NCBI GenBank assembly: GCA_964505535.1
Contig: CAZDIU010000226.1
Span: forward strand, 1-9,215
Length of the DNA: 9,215 bases
DNA from: JAABRU01 sp964505535
GTDB lineage: Bacteria > Desulfobacterota > Desulfobacteria > Desulfobacterales > Desulfococcaceae
Direction of reading: 5' to 3'
Shown: piece by piece, positions 1 to 6,282 of the stretch
Layout of the letters: every line of letters begins with the position of its first letter
Position numbering within the stretch: position 1 is the stretch's first letter
The notes under the pieces: model-generated
Told to the model about the DNA's origin: nothing
Database searches by the model: none
Seen by the model: only the letters and a program-made list of their open reading frames with translations
Made by a program: the position numbers and the translations under genes

Positions 1-195
1 GACATGCTCCGGGAACTGCGGACAATTATTGAGCATACAAATATGAGCAGAGGGCTTTTTCACGCCAACCACGCGTCCAATTATCTGCCCATCAAGGCAC
101 GGCTGCCAAAGGACAAAGAAGCGACTTTGCACCTCATAGATCAGGCTCTTTCCGGAAGAATCCGCCTGAAACCCGAATGGCTGCGGGCATTGTAA
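1..195 (+). CDS. Radical SAM protein, C-terminal fragment (5' end outside the window)
   Basis: The reading frame is open from the first base and ends with TAA at 193-195, so this is the last 64 residues of a longer gene. The internal ATG at 4 is unlikely to be the true start. The tail contains FHANHASNYLPIKARLPKDK and ends KPEWLRAL. This resembles the C-terminal tail (NHASNYLP..G.L..DK..., then a terminal ...RPEWLRGL) that I recall from a family of radical SAM enzymes common in Deltaproteobacteria and archaea. The CxxxCxxC cluster that would prove the family lies upstream of the window, so the specific reaction cannot be named. A perfect palindrome starts 14 nt after the stop codon and may end the transcript. 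The family call is from memory of the tail motif only. Confidence 0.65.
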   Translation, partial: DMLRELRTIIEHTNMSRGLFHANHASNYLPIKARLPKDKEATLHLIDQALSGRIRLKPEWLRAL

Positions 196-208
196 TTGTA
201 AGGAGAGG

Positions 209-236
209 GCAGGGGCGATTCATGAATCGCCCCTGC
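209..236. repeat. 28-bp perfect palindrome (14-bp arms, no loop)
   Basis: The left arm GCAGGGGCGATTCA (209-222) is the exact reverse complement of 223-236. As RNA it would form a GC-rich hairpin just after the radical SAM stop codon. No T-run follows, so it is not a classical intrinsic terminator, though it could stabilise or end the upstream mRNA. From memory, palindromes with a GGGGCGATTCATGAATCGCCCC core recur in many environmental genomes, including cyanobacteria. That makes a dispersed repeat more likely than a gene-specific site. Confidence 0.9.
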
Positions 237-283
237 GGAATGAACGGATGTCGGCATACAGACACGGATTTATATGCAACAAA

Positions 284-312
284 TTAGAATTTATGAGAAA
301 ATTTGTTAAAAT
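284..312 (+). promoter_or_regulatory. Candidate extended -10 promoter for the MNT antitoxin
   Basis: TAAAAT at 307-312 is preceded directly by TGT (extended -10 pattern). A weak -35-like TTAGAA lies at 284-289, 17 bp upstream. Transcription would start near 319, shortly before the CAGGA ribosome-binding site at about 327-331 and the ATG at 340. This is a pattern match only, in an AT-rich stretch where chance matches are common. Confidence 0.4.
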
Positions 313-339
313 ACAGACAATCCGAACAGGAATAAAGCC

Positions 340-642
340 ATGAAAACAGAATATCAGCTTCCCAAAGAAAAAATCACCGAATTCTGCAGGGATCATCATA
401 TAAAAAAATTATCGGTTTTCGGATCTTTCCTGCGGGATGACTTTGGCCCTGAAAGTGACATTGACCTGCTGGCCGAATTTGATCCGGATTATATTCCGGG
501 CCTGCTTCGTCTGGCAGGCATGGAAACAGAACTGTCCCGGATTCTCGGTCGCAGGGCTGATATCCAAACCTCCGAAGATCTGAGTCCTTATTTCAGAAAC
601 CGGGTACTTCATCTGGCCGAGGTTCAATATGAAACAGGATGA
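340..642 (+). CDS. MNT-type nucleotidyltransferase domain protein (MntA-like antitoxin)
   Basis: This is a 100-residue minimal nucleotidyltransferase. The fold signature GSFLRDDFGPESDIDLL (residues 28-44) carries the G-S pair and the two metal-binding acids D40 and D42. A third acid, D74, sits in GRRADIQT. The length and the ending match the standalone MNT proteins that pair with HEPN ribonucleases. In described MntA/HepT systems the MNT protein neutralises the HEPN toxin by AMPylating it. The ribosome-binding site is CAGGA about 8 nt upstream of the ATG. The expected HEPN gene would start at the overlapping ATG at 629, but it is broken after 14 codons (separate entry). The antitoxin therefore appears to be an orphan whose catalytic residues are intact. 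Function in this cell is inferred. Confidence 0.88.
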   Translation: MKTEYQLPKEKITEFCRDHHIKKLSVFGSFLRDDFGPESDIDLLAEFDPDYIPGLLRLAGMETELSRILGRRADIQTSEDLSPYFRNRVLHLAEVQYETG

Positions 643-673
643 TGTTATTTGCATGAAACATCGGATATCCTGA
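629..673 (+). pseudogene. Remnant of a HEPN-domain toxin gene (first 14 codons)
   Basis: An ATG at 629 overlaps the end of the MNT gene, the normal arrangement for HEPN partners. It reads MKQDDVICMKHRIS and then stops at TGA (671-673). HEPN toxins paired with this MNT class typically begin like MKRDDxxxLRHMLD, so the start is recognisable. The following ~130 bp have stops in every forward frame, and I see no RX4-6H ribonuclease motif. The toxin therefore looks deleted rather than merely frameshifted. The call rests on a short match plus the conserved position. Confidence 0.5.
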
Positions 674-745
674 AAACTTTATACTCGAAAATCTATGGAA
701 CCCTGCTTATAATCAGGAACATGTTCAAAAAGCCAAAGTTCTGTC

Positions 746-766
746 ATTGACAATATCACTGTCAAT
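746..766. promoter_or_regulatory. Inverted repeat upstream of vapB-like gene; candidate operator
   Basis: ATTGACA (746-752) and TGTCAAT (760-766) are perfect inverted 7-mers separated by 7 nt, centred about 52 bp before the antitoxin start. The left arm contains a perfect TTGACA -35 hexamer, although no good -10 sits at normal spacing. Toxin-antitoxin operons are usually autoregulated at such palindromes. Binding by this antitoxin is an inference. Confidence 0.45.
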
Positions 767-807
767 CAAAATCCGTATGAAACCCATGTAAACAGGAGAT
801 AAATTTT

Positions 808-1035
808 ATGCAGGCAATTGAATTTGAAAGCAAATCATATAATGGAATTATACAGATTCCGATAATTCATAAAGAGTGGTATGACAAAACGCTGAAAGTC
901 ATTCTTTTCAAAGAAAGCGAACCGGAAATCAGATCCAAAGATACTGACAAATCAGAACTCATGTATTTTTTTGACCGGTTCAATGCAGATTTGACAGGCT
1001 ATAAATTTAACCGGGATGAGGCAAATGAACGATAA
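808..1035 (+). CDS. VapB-like antitoxin of a PIN-domain toxin pair
   Basis: This is a 75-residue acidic protein preceded by AGGAG (795-798, about 9 nt spacing). Its N-terminus (AIEFESKSYNGIIQIP) resembles the short beta-strand region of antitoxins that partner PIN toxins, which often begin K(A/V)xEFxAxVKDGVIxIP. Its C-terminus, YKFNRDEANER, matches the common F.PLSREEIYER-type tail that wraps the toxin. The middle (about residues 35-50) is charged and probably disordered. It overlaps the downstream PIN gene by 11 nt, which implies translational coupling. The expected role is to bind and inhibit the toxin and to repress the operon. The family match is by pattern and by neighbour. Confidence 0.75.
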   Translation: MQAIEFESKSYNGIIQIPIIHKEWYDKTLKVILFKESEPEIRSKDTDKSELMYFFDRFNADLTGYKFNRDEANER

Positions 1036-1447
1036 ATATTTCCTGGATACCAATATTCTGATTTACAGTATCGGCAATATAATACCGAAAAAAAGAATAT
1101 CAGTCAGCCTGATAGGAAAAGATGCCGTTATTTCAACACAGGTCATTGCCGAATCCGCAAATGTGATGCGCCGGAAATTTAACTGCAGTTATTCAGAAAT
1201 ACGGACTGTAACTGACAGATTTGCATATGAAATGAATCTCCATATTATTACTCACCATACTGTCAGAATCGCTTTTGACATAGCGGAAAAATACGGATAT
1301 TCCTATTATGACAGTCAGGTGATTGCTGTTGCATTGGAATCCGGATGTACTGTTCTTTATTCAGAAGATTTGCAGCATAATCAGATAATCGAATCAGATC
1401 TCAGGATTATGAACCCTTTTCAGATTTATGGCGAATCTGACGTGTGA
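1025..1447 (+). CDS. PIN-domain ribonuclease toxin (VapC family)
   Basis: This is a 140-residue PIN domain. The acidic active-site residues are in place: D8 in FLDTNILIY, E43 in QVIAESANV, D96 in YYDSQVIAVA, and E114/D115 in LYSEDLQH. These residues coordinate Mg/Mn ions for RNA cleavage in VapC enzymes. The length fits the family. I chose the ATG at 1025 because the protein then begins MNDKYFLDTN, as in relatives, and GAGG lies at 1018-1021. A start at 1016 in the same frame would add MRQ. The gene overlaps its antitoxin. Codon use is AT-rich compared with the transketolase that follows, which suggests lateral acquisition. The RNA target cannot be read from the sequence. Confidence 0.9.
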   Translation: MNDKYFLDTNILIYSIGNIIPKKRISVSLIGKDAVISTQVIAESANVMRRKFNCSYSEIRTVTDRFAYEMNLHIITHHTVRIAFDIAEKYGYSYYDSQVIAVALESGCTVLYSEDLQHNQIIESDLRIMNPFQIYGESDV

Positions 1448-1592
1448 CATACACCACACAGTTCAACTTCTGATGTTTGAGTGGTACATTCTGATTGCAT
1501 GGCGGATATTCATAACAGATTGTAACCATTGTTCATTGATCATTCAATATTTAACATTCACCATATTATCATATAAACCGAAGGAGAAAACA

Positions 1593-3617
1593 ATGCGTCA
1601 GAATACCAACGAGTGCAGTATCGCAGACGATACGCGCTGCATCAACACCATCCGCACCCTTGCCATGGATGCAATTCAGAAAGCCAATTCCGGACATCCG
1701 GGCGCACCTATGGGCATGGCTCCGGCAGCCTATGTGCTGTGGACCCGTGTGATGAAACACAATCCCAAAAATCCGCAATGGCCGGATCGGGATCGCTTTG
1801 TCCTGTCCGGCGGACATGCGTCCATGCTGCTCTACAGTCTGCTGCACCTGACCGGATATGATCTGAGTCTCGACGACATCAAAAATTTCCGTCAGTGGGG
1901 CAGCAGAACACCCGGACATCCGGAATACGGCCATACTGCCGGTGTGGAAACCACCACCGGCCCCCTGGGACAGGGCGTGGCAAATGCTGTGGGAATGGCA
2001 ATGGCAGAACGTCATCTTGCCGCGCGTTTCAACCGGGAAGGCCATGAAATTGTGGATCATTACACCTATGTTACATGCGGTGACGGCGATATGATGGAAG
2101 GTGTGGCATATGAGGCCGTGTCGCTGGCCGGGCATCTGGGGCTGGGAAAACTGATCTGCCTGTATGATGACAACAAAATTTCCATTGAAGGCAGCACCGA
2201 TATTGCATTCACGGAAAATGTGGGACTGCGCTTTGAAGCCTGCAACTGGCATGTGCAGAAGGTTGCGGACGGCAATGACATTGACGCGATATACAATGCA
2301 ATTGAAAAGGCAAAGGCGGAGAAAGAAAAACCCTCTCTGATTATGATACGCACAGAGATTGCGTATGGCAGTCCCAACAAACAGGGCAAGGCATCTGCGC
2401 ACGGAGAGCCGCTGGGAAATGAGGAAATCCGGCTGACCAAGAAAAATCTGGGCTGTCCGGAGGATGAATGCTTCTGCGTGCCGGAAGAACCCATGACTGT
2501 ATGCCGGAACTGCGTGGAAATCGGGAAAGAAGCCGAAGAACTCTGGCAGGAGAAATTCCGTGCGTATGCAAAAAAATATCCTCAGGAAGCAAAGGAATGG
2601 GAACGCCTGATGAGCGGAAATCTGCCTGAGGGATGGGAATCCGCGATTCCGGTTTTCAAACCCGAAGAAAAACCGGTTGCCACCCGTTCCGCGTCCGGAA
2701 AAGTGCTCAACGCGATTGCAGCAAAAGTGCCGGAACTTATGGGCGGTTCCGCAGATCTGGCTCCGTCCAACAAAACATGGCTCAGCGGAATGCCGGTTTT
2801 TCAGAAAAATGCGTATGAGGGCAGAAACATTCATTTTGGTGTGCGGGAACATGCCATGGGCGCAATCATCTCCGGCATGGCTCTGCACAAAGGCATCCGT
2901 CCCTATGGCGGAACCTTTCTGGTGTTTGCAGATTACATGCGCTCCACATTGCGGCTGGCTGCGCTGATGAAACTGCCTGTGATTTATGTGTTCACCCATG
3001 ACAGCGTTGCAGTGGGCGAAGACGGGCCTACGCATCAGCCGGTGGAGCATATTGCCAGCCTGCGTGCCATTCCGGGTCTTACCGTGATCCGTCCTGCTGA
3101 TGGTGCAGAAACCGCACAGGCATGGCGCATGGCATTGGAATCAAAGGACAGTCCCACTGCGCTGCTGCTCAGCCGTCAGGATTTGAAAATTCTGGACAGA
3201 AAAAAATACGGGGCTGCGGAGAATCTGGCAAAAGGGGCGTATATCCTTGCGGACTGCAAGGGAACTCCGGATATTCTTCTCATCGGAAGCGGCGCGGAAG
3301 TGCATGTTACGCTTGCAGCCGCAGAAGTTCTGACAGAAAAGGGAATCAAAACCCGTGTGGTGAGTATGCCCAGTTGGGAACTGTTTGAAAAAACCGATCA
3401 GGCATACAAAAATGCGGTGCTGCCTCCGGAAGTGAAAGCGCGCGTGGCAGTGGAGGCGGGCATCACAATGGGATGGGAACGCTTTACCGGATGCCGTGAT
3501 GCAATTGTGGGCATTGATCATTTCGGCGCATCCGCACCGGGCGGAATGCTGCTGGAAAAATTCGGTTTCACCAAAGAGAATATTGTCAGTGTTGCGTTGA
3601 AGGTGCTGAAGAAGTAG
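1593..3617 (+). CDS. tkt: Transketolase (EC 2.2.1.1)
   Basis: Thiamine-diphosphate enzyme of the non-oxidative pentose phosphate pathway that moves two-carbon ketol units between sugar phosphates in the cytoplasm. The 674 residues cover the whole family length. The N-terminal domain has NSGHPGAPMGMAP (32-44), SGGHAS (72-77), TGPLGQG (122-128) and the diphosphate/Mg motif GDGDMMEG with NKISIEG (163-170, 194-200). The middle domain has SADLAPSN (386-393), the catalytic glutamate E419 in GVREHAMGAI, and GEDGPTHQPVEH (475-486). The C-terminal domain has RVVSMPSWELFEK (588-600). The start at 1593 is fixed by AAGGAG at 1581-1586. The frame is open further upstream to 1428, but that part overlaps vapC and does not look like transketolase. 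Oddity: five cysteines lie between residues 288 and 307. The gene stands alone; a strong hairpin follows the stop. Confidence 0.97.
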   Translation: MRQNTNECSIADDTRCINTIRTLAMDAIQKANSGHPGAPMGMAPAAYVLWTRVMKHNPKNPQWPDRDRFVLSGGHASMLLYSLLHLTGYDLSLDDIKNFRQWGSRTPGHPEYGHTAGVETTTGPLGQGVANAVGMAMAERHLAARFNREGHEIVDHYTYVTCGDGDMMEGVAYEAVSLAGHLGLGKLICLYDDNKISIEGSTDIAFTENVGLRFEACNWHVQKVADGNDIDAIYNAIEKAKAEKEKPSLIMIRTEIAYGSPNKQGKASAHGEPLGNEEIRLTKKNLGCPEDECFCVPEEPMTVCRNCVEIGKEAEELWQEKFRAYAKKYPQEAKEWERLMSGNLPEGWESAIPVFKPEEKPVATRSASGKVLNAIAAKVPELMGGSADLAPSNKTWLSGMPVFQKNAYEGRNIHFGVREHAMGAIISGMALHKGIRPYGGTFLVFADYMRSTLRLAALMKLPVIYVFTHDSVAVGEDGPTHQPVEHIASLRAIPGLTVIRPADGAETAQAWRMALESKDSPTALLLSRQDLKILDRKKYGAAENLAKGAYILADCKGTPDILLIGSGAEVHVTLAAAEVLTEKGIKTRVVSMPSWELFEKTDQAYKNAVLPPEVKARVAVEAGITMGWERFTGCRDAIVGIDHFGASAPGGMLLEKFGFTKENIVSVALKVLKK

Positions 3618-3624
3618 AATCATC

Positions 3625-3659
3625 ATCTGTCTGGAGACAGGTTCTGTCTCCGGACGGAT
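3625..3659 (+). terminator. Strong hairpin after transketolase
   Basis: GTCTGGAGACAG (3629-3640) pairs with CTGTCTCCGGAC (3644-3655) across a 3-nt loop with one G-U pair. The stem extends outward by four more pairs to 3625/3659. It begins about 8 nt after the stop codon. There is no T-run behind it, so termination may need a factor. It lies between convergent genes (transketolase forward, AroE-like reverse) and could serve both. Confidence 0.6.
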
Positions 3660-3750
3660 TGCAGCGGGAATATTGGATTTTCTTTATCAAACATTTTCGG
3701 CAGTCGGTTAACTCCGTGACCGGCCGCCTGATCTGAAATGTCAACAAAAT

Positions 3751-4611
3751 CTAATCACCTTTCAATGCCCTGATGAATTCTTCAGGTTCCAGATCCAGTC
3801 CTGTCCAGAGGGCAAAACTGCGCCGGGCCTGGTTGGCCAGAATGGGCAGACCGTCCATAAATCGGATCTGCTGCATATCTGCCATGTCCTTCCAGAAACA
3901 CTGACTTCTGCCATAATTCAGGTCTATGACCATCTGACATTCCGGCACACGGAGTTTCCGAACCAGCCCGGCCAGTTCCGGCCCTTCCGAATCTGCGGAT
4001 ACGGATGTGGTATTGATGAGAATATCTGCATGGACCGGATTTTCCGGAAGGGATTCGGCAGACACAGCCACACCTCCGATGCGGCTGAGTATCCGTTCAG
4101 TTTTTTCTTTGTTCCGGCCTGCCACATAAACGGTTCCGGCCCGAAGCCAGTTCAGCATGAAAACAACTGCACGCGCAGCCCCGCCGTTACCGAAAACCAG
4201 AGCGGTTTTTCCTGCGGTCTCAAATCCTGCCTCTTCCAGTGCATCCATAAAACCGATGGCATTGGTATTGTAACCTTTGAGTGTTTCCCCGTCCCTGGCA
4301 ATGGTGTTGATGGCCCCGATGATGTTGGCTCCTTCCGAGAGCACATCAACCAGGGGAAGCACAGCCTCTTTATAGGGCAGGGTGACATTGGCTCCGGCAA
4401 TGTTGAGCGCACGGATCGCTTTGACAGCATCCTCAATATGACCGGGTTCCACCATAAAAGGGACATAAATTCCGTCTATGCCGGTCCGTTTCAGCACAGT
4501 GTTGAACATAAGCGGGGATTTGGAACGGAAGGCCCTCTCATCACTTAATATACAGAAAACCTTTTTTTCGATTCTGATCCTGGGGTTCCTGACCGGAGTA
4601 CGAGCATTCAT
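3751..4611 (-). CDS. Shikimate dehydrogenase-like protein (AroE paralogue with altered active site)
   Basis: The 286 residues have the AroE layout. The substrate domain shows SKSP (30-33), NVTLPYK with the catalytic Lys K81 (75-81) and the conserved N102 in INT. The Rossmann domain has GNGGAAR (141-147) and VAGRNKEK (163-170). The C-terminus has GLPILANQARRSFALWTG (254-271). True AroE reduces 3-dehydroshikimate to shikimate with NADPH using a Lys/Asp pair. Here the Asp of GxNTD is Asn (GYNTN, N117). The usual NATxxGM is NTTSVSAD, and DxVYxPxxT reads DLNYGRSQC. Activity may therefore be altered or lost, so I leave the symbol blank. The start at 4611 has AGAGG 5 nt upstream. The gene follows the membrane-anchored gene on the same strand after 93 bp. 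No other shikimate-pathway gene is near. Confidence 0.85.
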   Translation of the reverse strand: MNARTPVRNPRIRIEKKVFCILSDERAFRSKSPLMFNTVLKRTGIDGIYVPFMVEPGHIEDAVKAIRALNIAGANVTLPYKEAVLPLVDVLSEGANIIGAINTIARDGETLKGYNTNAIGFMDALEEAGFETAGKTALVFGNGGAARAVVFMLNWLRAGTVYVAGRNKEKTERILSRIGGVAVSAESLPENPVHADILINTTSVSADSEGPELAGLVRKLRVPECQMVIDLNYGRSQCFWKDMADMQQIRFMDGLPILANQARRSFALWTGLDLEPEEFIRALKGD

Positions 4612-4667
4612 AATGACCTCTTTTGGGGATTTTCAGAAAATACCAACAGTTCAGTTCATAATTCAGG

Positions 4668-4703
4668 ATGAGGCAACGCACCGGTTTTGTTATGCAGCCT
4701 CAT
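4668..4703 (-). terminator. Intergenic hairpin between the tail-anchored gene and the AroE-like gene
   Basis: ATGAGGC (4668-4674) is the exact reverse complement of GCCTCAT (4697-4703), and AAC/GTT extends the stem after a small bulge. It sits directly after the stop of the upstream minus-strand gene. No T-run follows, so it may be an mRNA-processing or stabilising element that tunes relative expression rather than a full stop. Confidence 0.35.
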
Positions 4704-4704
4704 A

Positions 4705-5943
4705 TCACAGCACAATCATGACAAAAACCAGCAGCAGCAGACCGATGGTTATGGGCAGCAGGATGAGGAAGCCTTTTTTGTAGTCAAAATCATCTCCTTC
4801 TCCTGCGGTCGGTCGGGCTGTTTCCTGTCTGCCGATGCCTGTGGCATTGATGAACCGTTCCAGATCCAGTGCCATGATCCGCTGTCCGTTTGCAATCAGG
4901 GTATCCCGGTATTTCTTCAGCTTTTCCCCTGCATTTTTCTGCTGACCTTCGCTGGTGAGCATTCCCTGGGTGTATGCCTCTTTTATTTCCAGAAAACGGT
5001 CATAGGCTTCGCTGATTTCCTTTTGCACCTTTTCCGTATTTTTTGCTTCATCCTCCTTCTGCTTTTCAATTTCCTTCTGTAGTTTCTCAAGGGTCGCATC
5101 AATGGCAGAGATGAACCGTCCGATCTTTTCCTGCCGGTCTGTGTCCCCGATTTCCCTGAAAATACCGGCATAGCGGCCCAGGATTTCCTTTTGCTGATTG
5201 AATGCCTCTGCATTGGGAATGCCTGCCGGGGTGGACTGAAAACTGTGAAACACGGAAACAGCCTGATCAAAAAGATATTTGGCAGCGTTTCTGCTTTTTT
5301 CCGCTATGCTTCTGTCTGCGGAATGAATCGCACCTCCGAGTTTCAGCACGGCTTCCCGGAGATAGTCAGCATCCCTTACTTCCGTATGCCGGGAGCGGAT
5401 GGTTTCCAGATCCGCTCGCAGCGGCGCAATTTCCCTCAGGTAAGCTGTGGCACTTTCCTCATCTTTGGGTTTTGCGCTCCGGGTCATATCCGCTTCTTTG
5501 CGGAGACTTTCGGCAGTGGCGCTGAGGGTGAGCAGTTCCTTTACCCGCATACAGTTGTCGTCAAAGCATTTTTTTGCCCTGTTGAACAGATCAATCAGAT
5601 TTTTGTCAGCAGCAGACAGGACAGCCGCTGCAACCAGGGTTTCCAGCCGTTCCTTTTTGCTCAGATAGATTTCATGTTTTTTTTCATTCCGGCCGTCCGG
5701 AGCCGCGTACAAATCCCCGCCTTCACGGGTCCGGATCCAGGCGGAAAGAAGTGAAGGCAGTATTTTTGCGGTTTTTCCCTGCTGATGGGCTTCCACAATT
5801 TCCCTGTTCTTGATTTCAATGGTCTCGCCAATCTTTGACAGATCTTTGCTCTTGGGCCTGCCCCCGGCTCTCCGGTTCAGTTCCGCCCGGACAGTCTGAT
5901 CCAGTTCTTCTGCAATCTGTCTGTATTTTTTGTCTGCTGTCAT
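4705..5943 (-). CDS. Uncharacterised tail-anchored helical membrane protein
   Basis: I do not recognise this 412-residue protein. It has no signal peptide. Residues 1-385 are hydrophilic and mostly helix-forming, with a run of very charged sequence at about 284-325 (for example EKLQKEIEKQKEDEAKN) that looks like a coiled coil. A flexible stretch (about 371-389, rich in Gly, Thr, Asp) leads to a single hydrophobic helix at 391-412 (FLILLPITIGLLLLVFVMIVL), which ends the protein. This predicts a tail-anchored topology with the bulk in the cytoplasm. Two cysteines (126, 131) lie close together in KCFDDNC. The N-terminal RRAGGRPKSK (24-33) is basic and could touch nucleic acid or lipid. The ribosome-binding site is weak (GGA, about 10 nt upstream). 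The AroE-like gene follows on the same strand. No function is proposed. Confidence 0.85.
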   Translation of the reverse strand: MTADKKYRQIAEELDQTVRAELNRRAGGRPKSKDLSKIGETIEIKNREIVEAHQQGKTAKILPSLLSAWIRTREGGDLYAAPDGRNEKKHEIYLSKKERLETLVAAAVLSAADKNLIDLFNRAKKCFDDNCMRVKELLTLSATAESLRKEADMTRSAKPKDEESATAYLREIAPLRADLETIRSRHTEVRDADYLREAVLKLGGAIHSADRSIAEKSRNAAKYLFDQAVSVFHSFQSTPAGIPNAEAFNQQKEILGRYAGIFREIGDTDRQEKIGRFISAIDATLEKLQKEIEKQKEDEAKNTEKVQKEISEAYDRFLEIKEAYTQGMLTSEGQQKNAGEKLKKYRDTLIANGQRIMALDLERFINATGIGRQETARPTAGEGDDFDYKKGFLILLPITIGLLLLVFVMIVL

Positions 5944-6064
5944 ATCATTCTGTCCATTTTTATATACAGGAAACCTGAAACCTCTCTGATGCCAGCGGAT
6001 TTTGCGGTCAGTGTCGCAGCCTCACGCAAAACCGGCCGGATCAGTTTTTGAAACATTTTTTCAC

Positions 6065-6111
6065 AATAACAGGGATTCGGAAAGCATAGTTAATCATAAC
6101 TGACTGTTATT
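6065..6111. promoter_or_regulatory. Nested palindromes upstream of the sod promoter; candidate operator
   Basis: AATAACAG (6065-6072) and CTGTTATT (6104-6111) are perfect inverted 8-mers. Between them AGTTA (6088-6092) and TAACT (6097-6101) form a second inverted repeat. The pair ends about 20 bp before the candidate -35 of the forward promoter. Two concentric dyads beside a divergent promoter suggest a regulator site, but no known consensus is matched. Confidence 0.35.
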
Positions 6112-6130
6112 ATATTGTTTAACATTTTCA

Positions 6131-6157
6131 TTTACTTTTTTCAGGAAGTGTTATAAT
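6131..6157 (+). promoter_or_regulatory. Candidate sigma70-type promoter for the sod transcript
   Basis: A perfect TATAAT (6152-6157) is preceded by TGT, giving an extended -10. A -35-like TTTACT (6131-6136) lies 15 bp upstream, slightly short, which an extended -10 tolerates. Transcription would begin near 6164 and leave a ~285-nt leader before the sod start, including the first repeat copy. It could equally drive only the short leader ORF. Confidence 0.55.
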
Positions 6158-6243
6158 ACGCCCATAATCCGTATTTGTAAAGGAGATGATCGGGTGATTT
6201 TGTGTATTCGGAAAGAGATGCCGGATGTGTGCACTTGTCTTTG

Positions 6244-6260
6244 ATGACCTTGCAGGTCAT
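6244..6260. promoter_or_regulatory. Inverted repeat ATGACCT-tgc-AGGTCAT
   Basis: Perfect 7-bp arms with a 3-nt centre lie in the presumed sod leader, between the promoter and the repeat. It could be an operator or a short RNA hairpin. No T-run follows. The regulator is unknown. Confidence 0.35.
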
Positions 6261-6282
6261 ATATGACATTATGCTCGTCTGA

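Noticed and set aside
1535..1548. Small inverted repeat ATTGA-TCAT-TCAAT before transketolase
   Set aside because: Five-bp arms in AT-rich DNA are expected by chance, and no promoter elements line up with it.
1428..1592. In-frame upstream extension of transketolase
   Set aside because: The extra 55 residues do not resemble transketolase and overlap vapC. AAGGAG at 1581-1586 points to the ATG at 1593.
1569..3050. 493-codon open frame on the minus strand opposite transketolase
   Set aside because: It is antisense to a clear transketolase, its translation is rich in His, Cys and Phe with no domain, and it has no ribosome-binding site. It is a codon-bias shadow.
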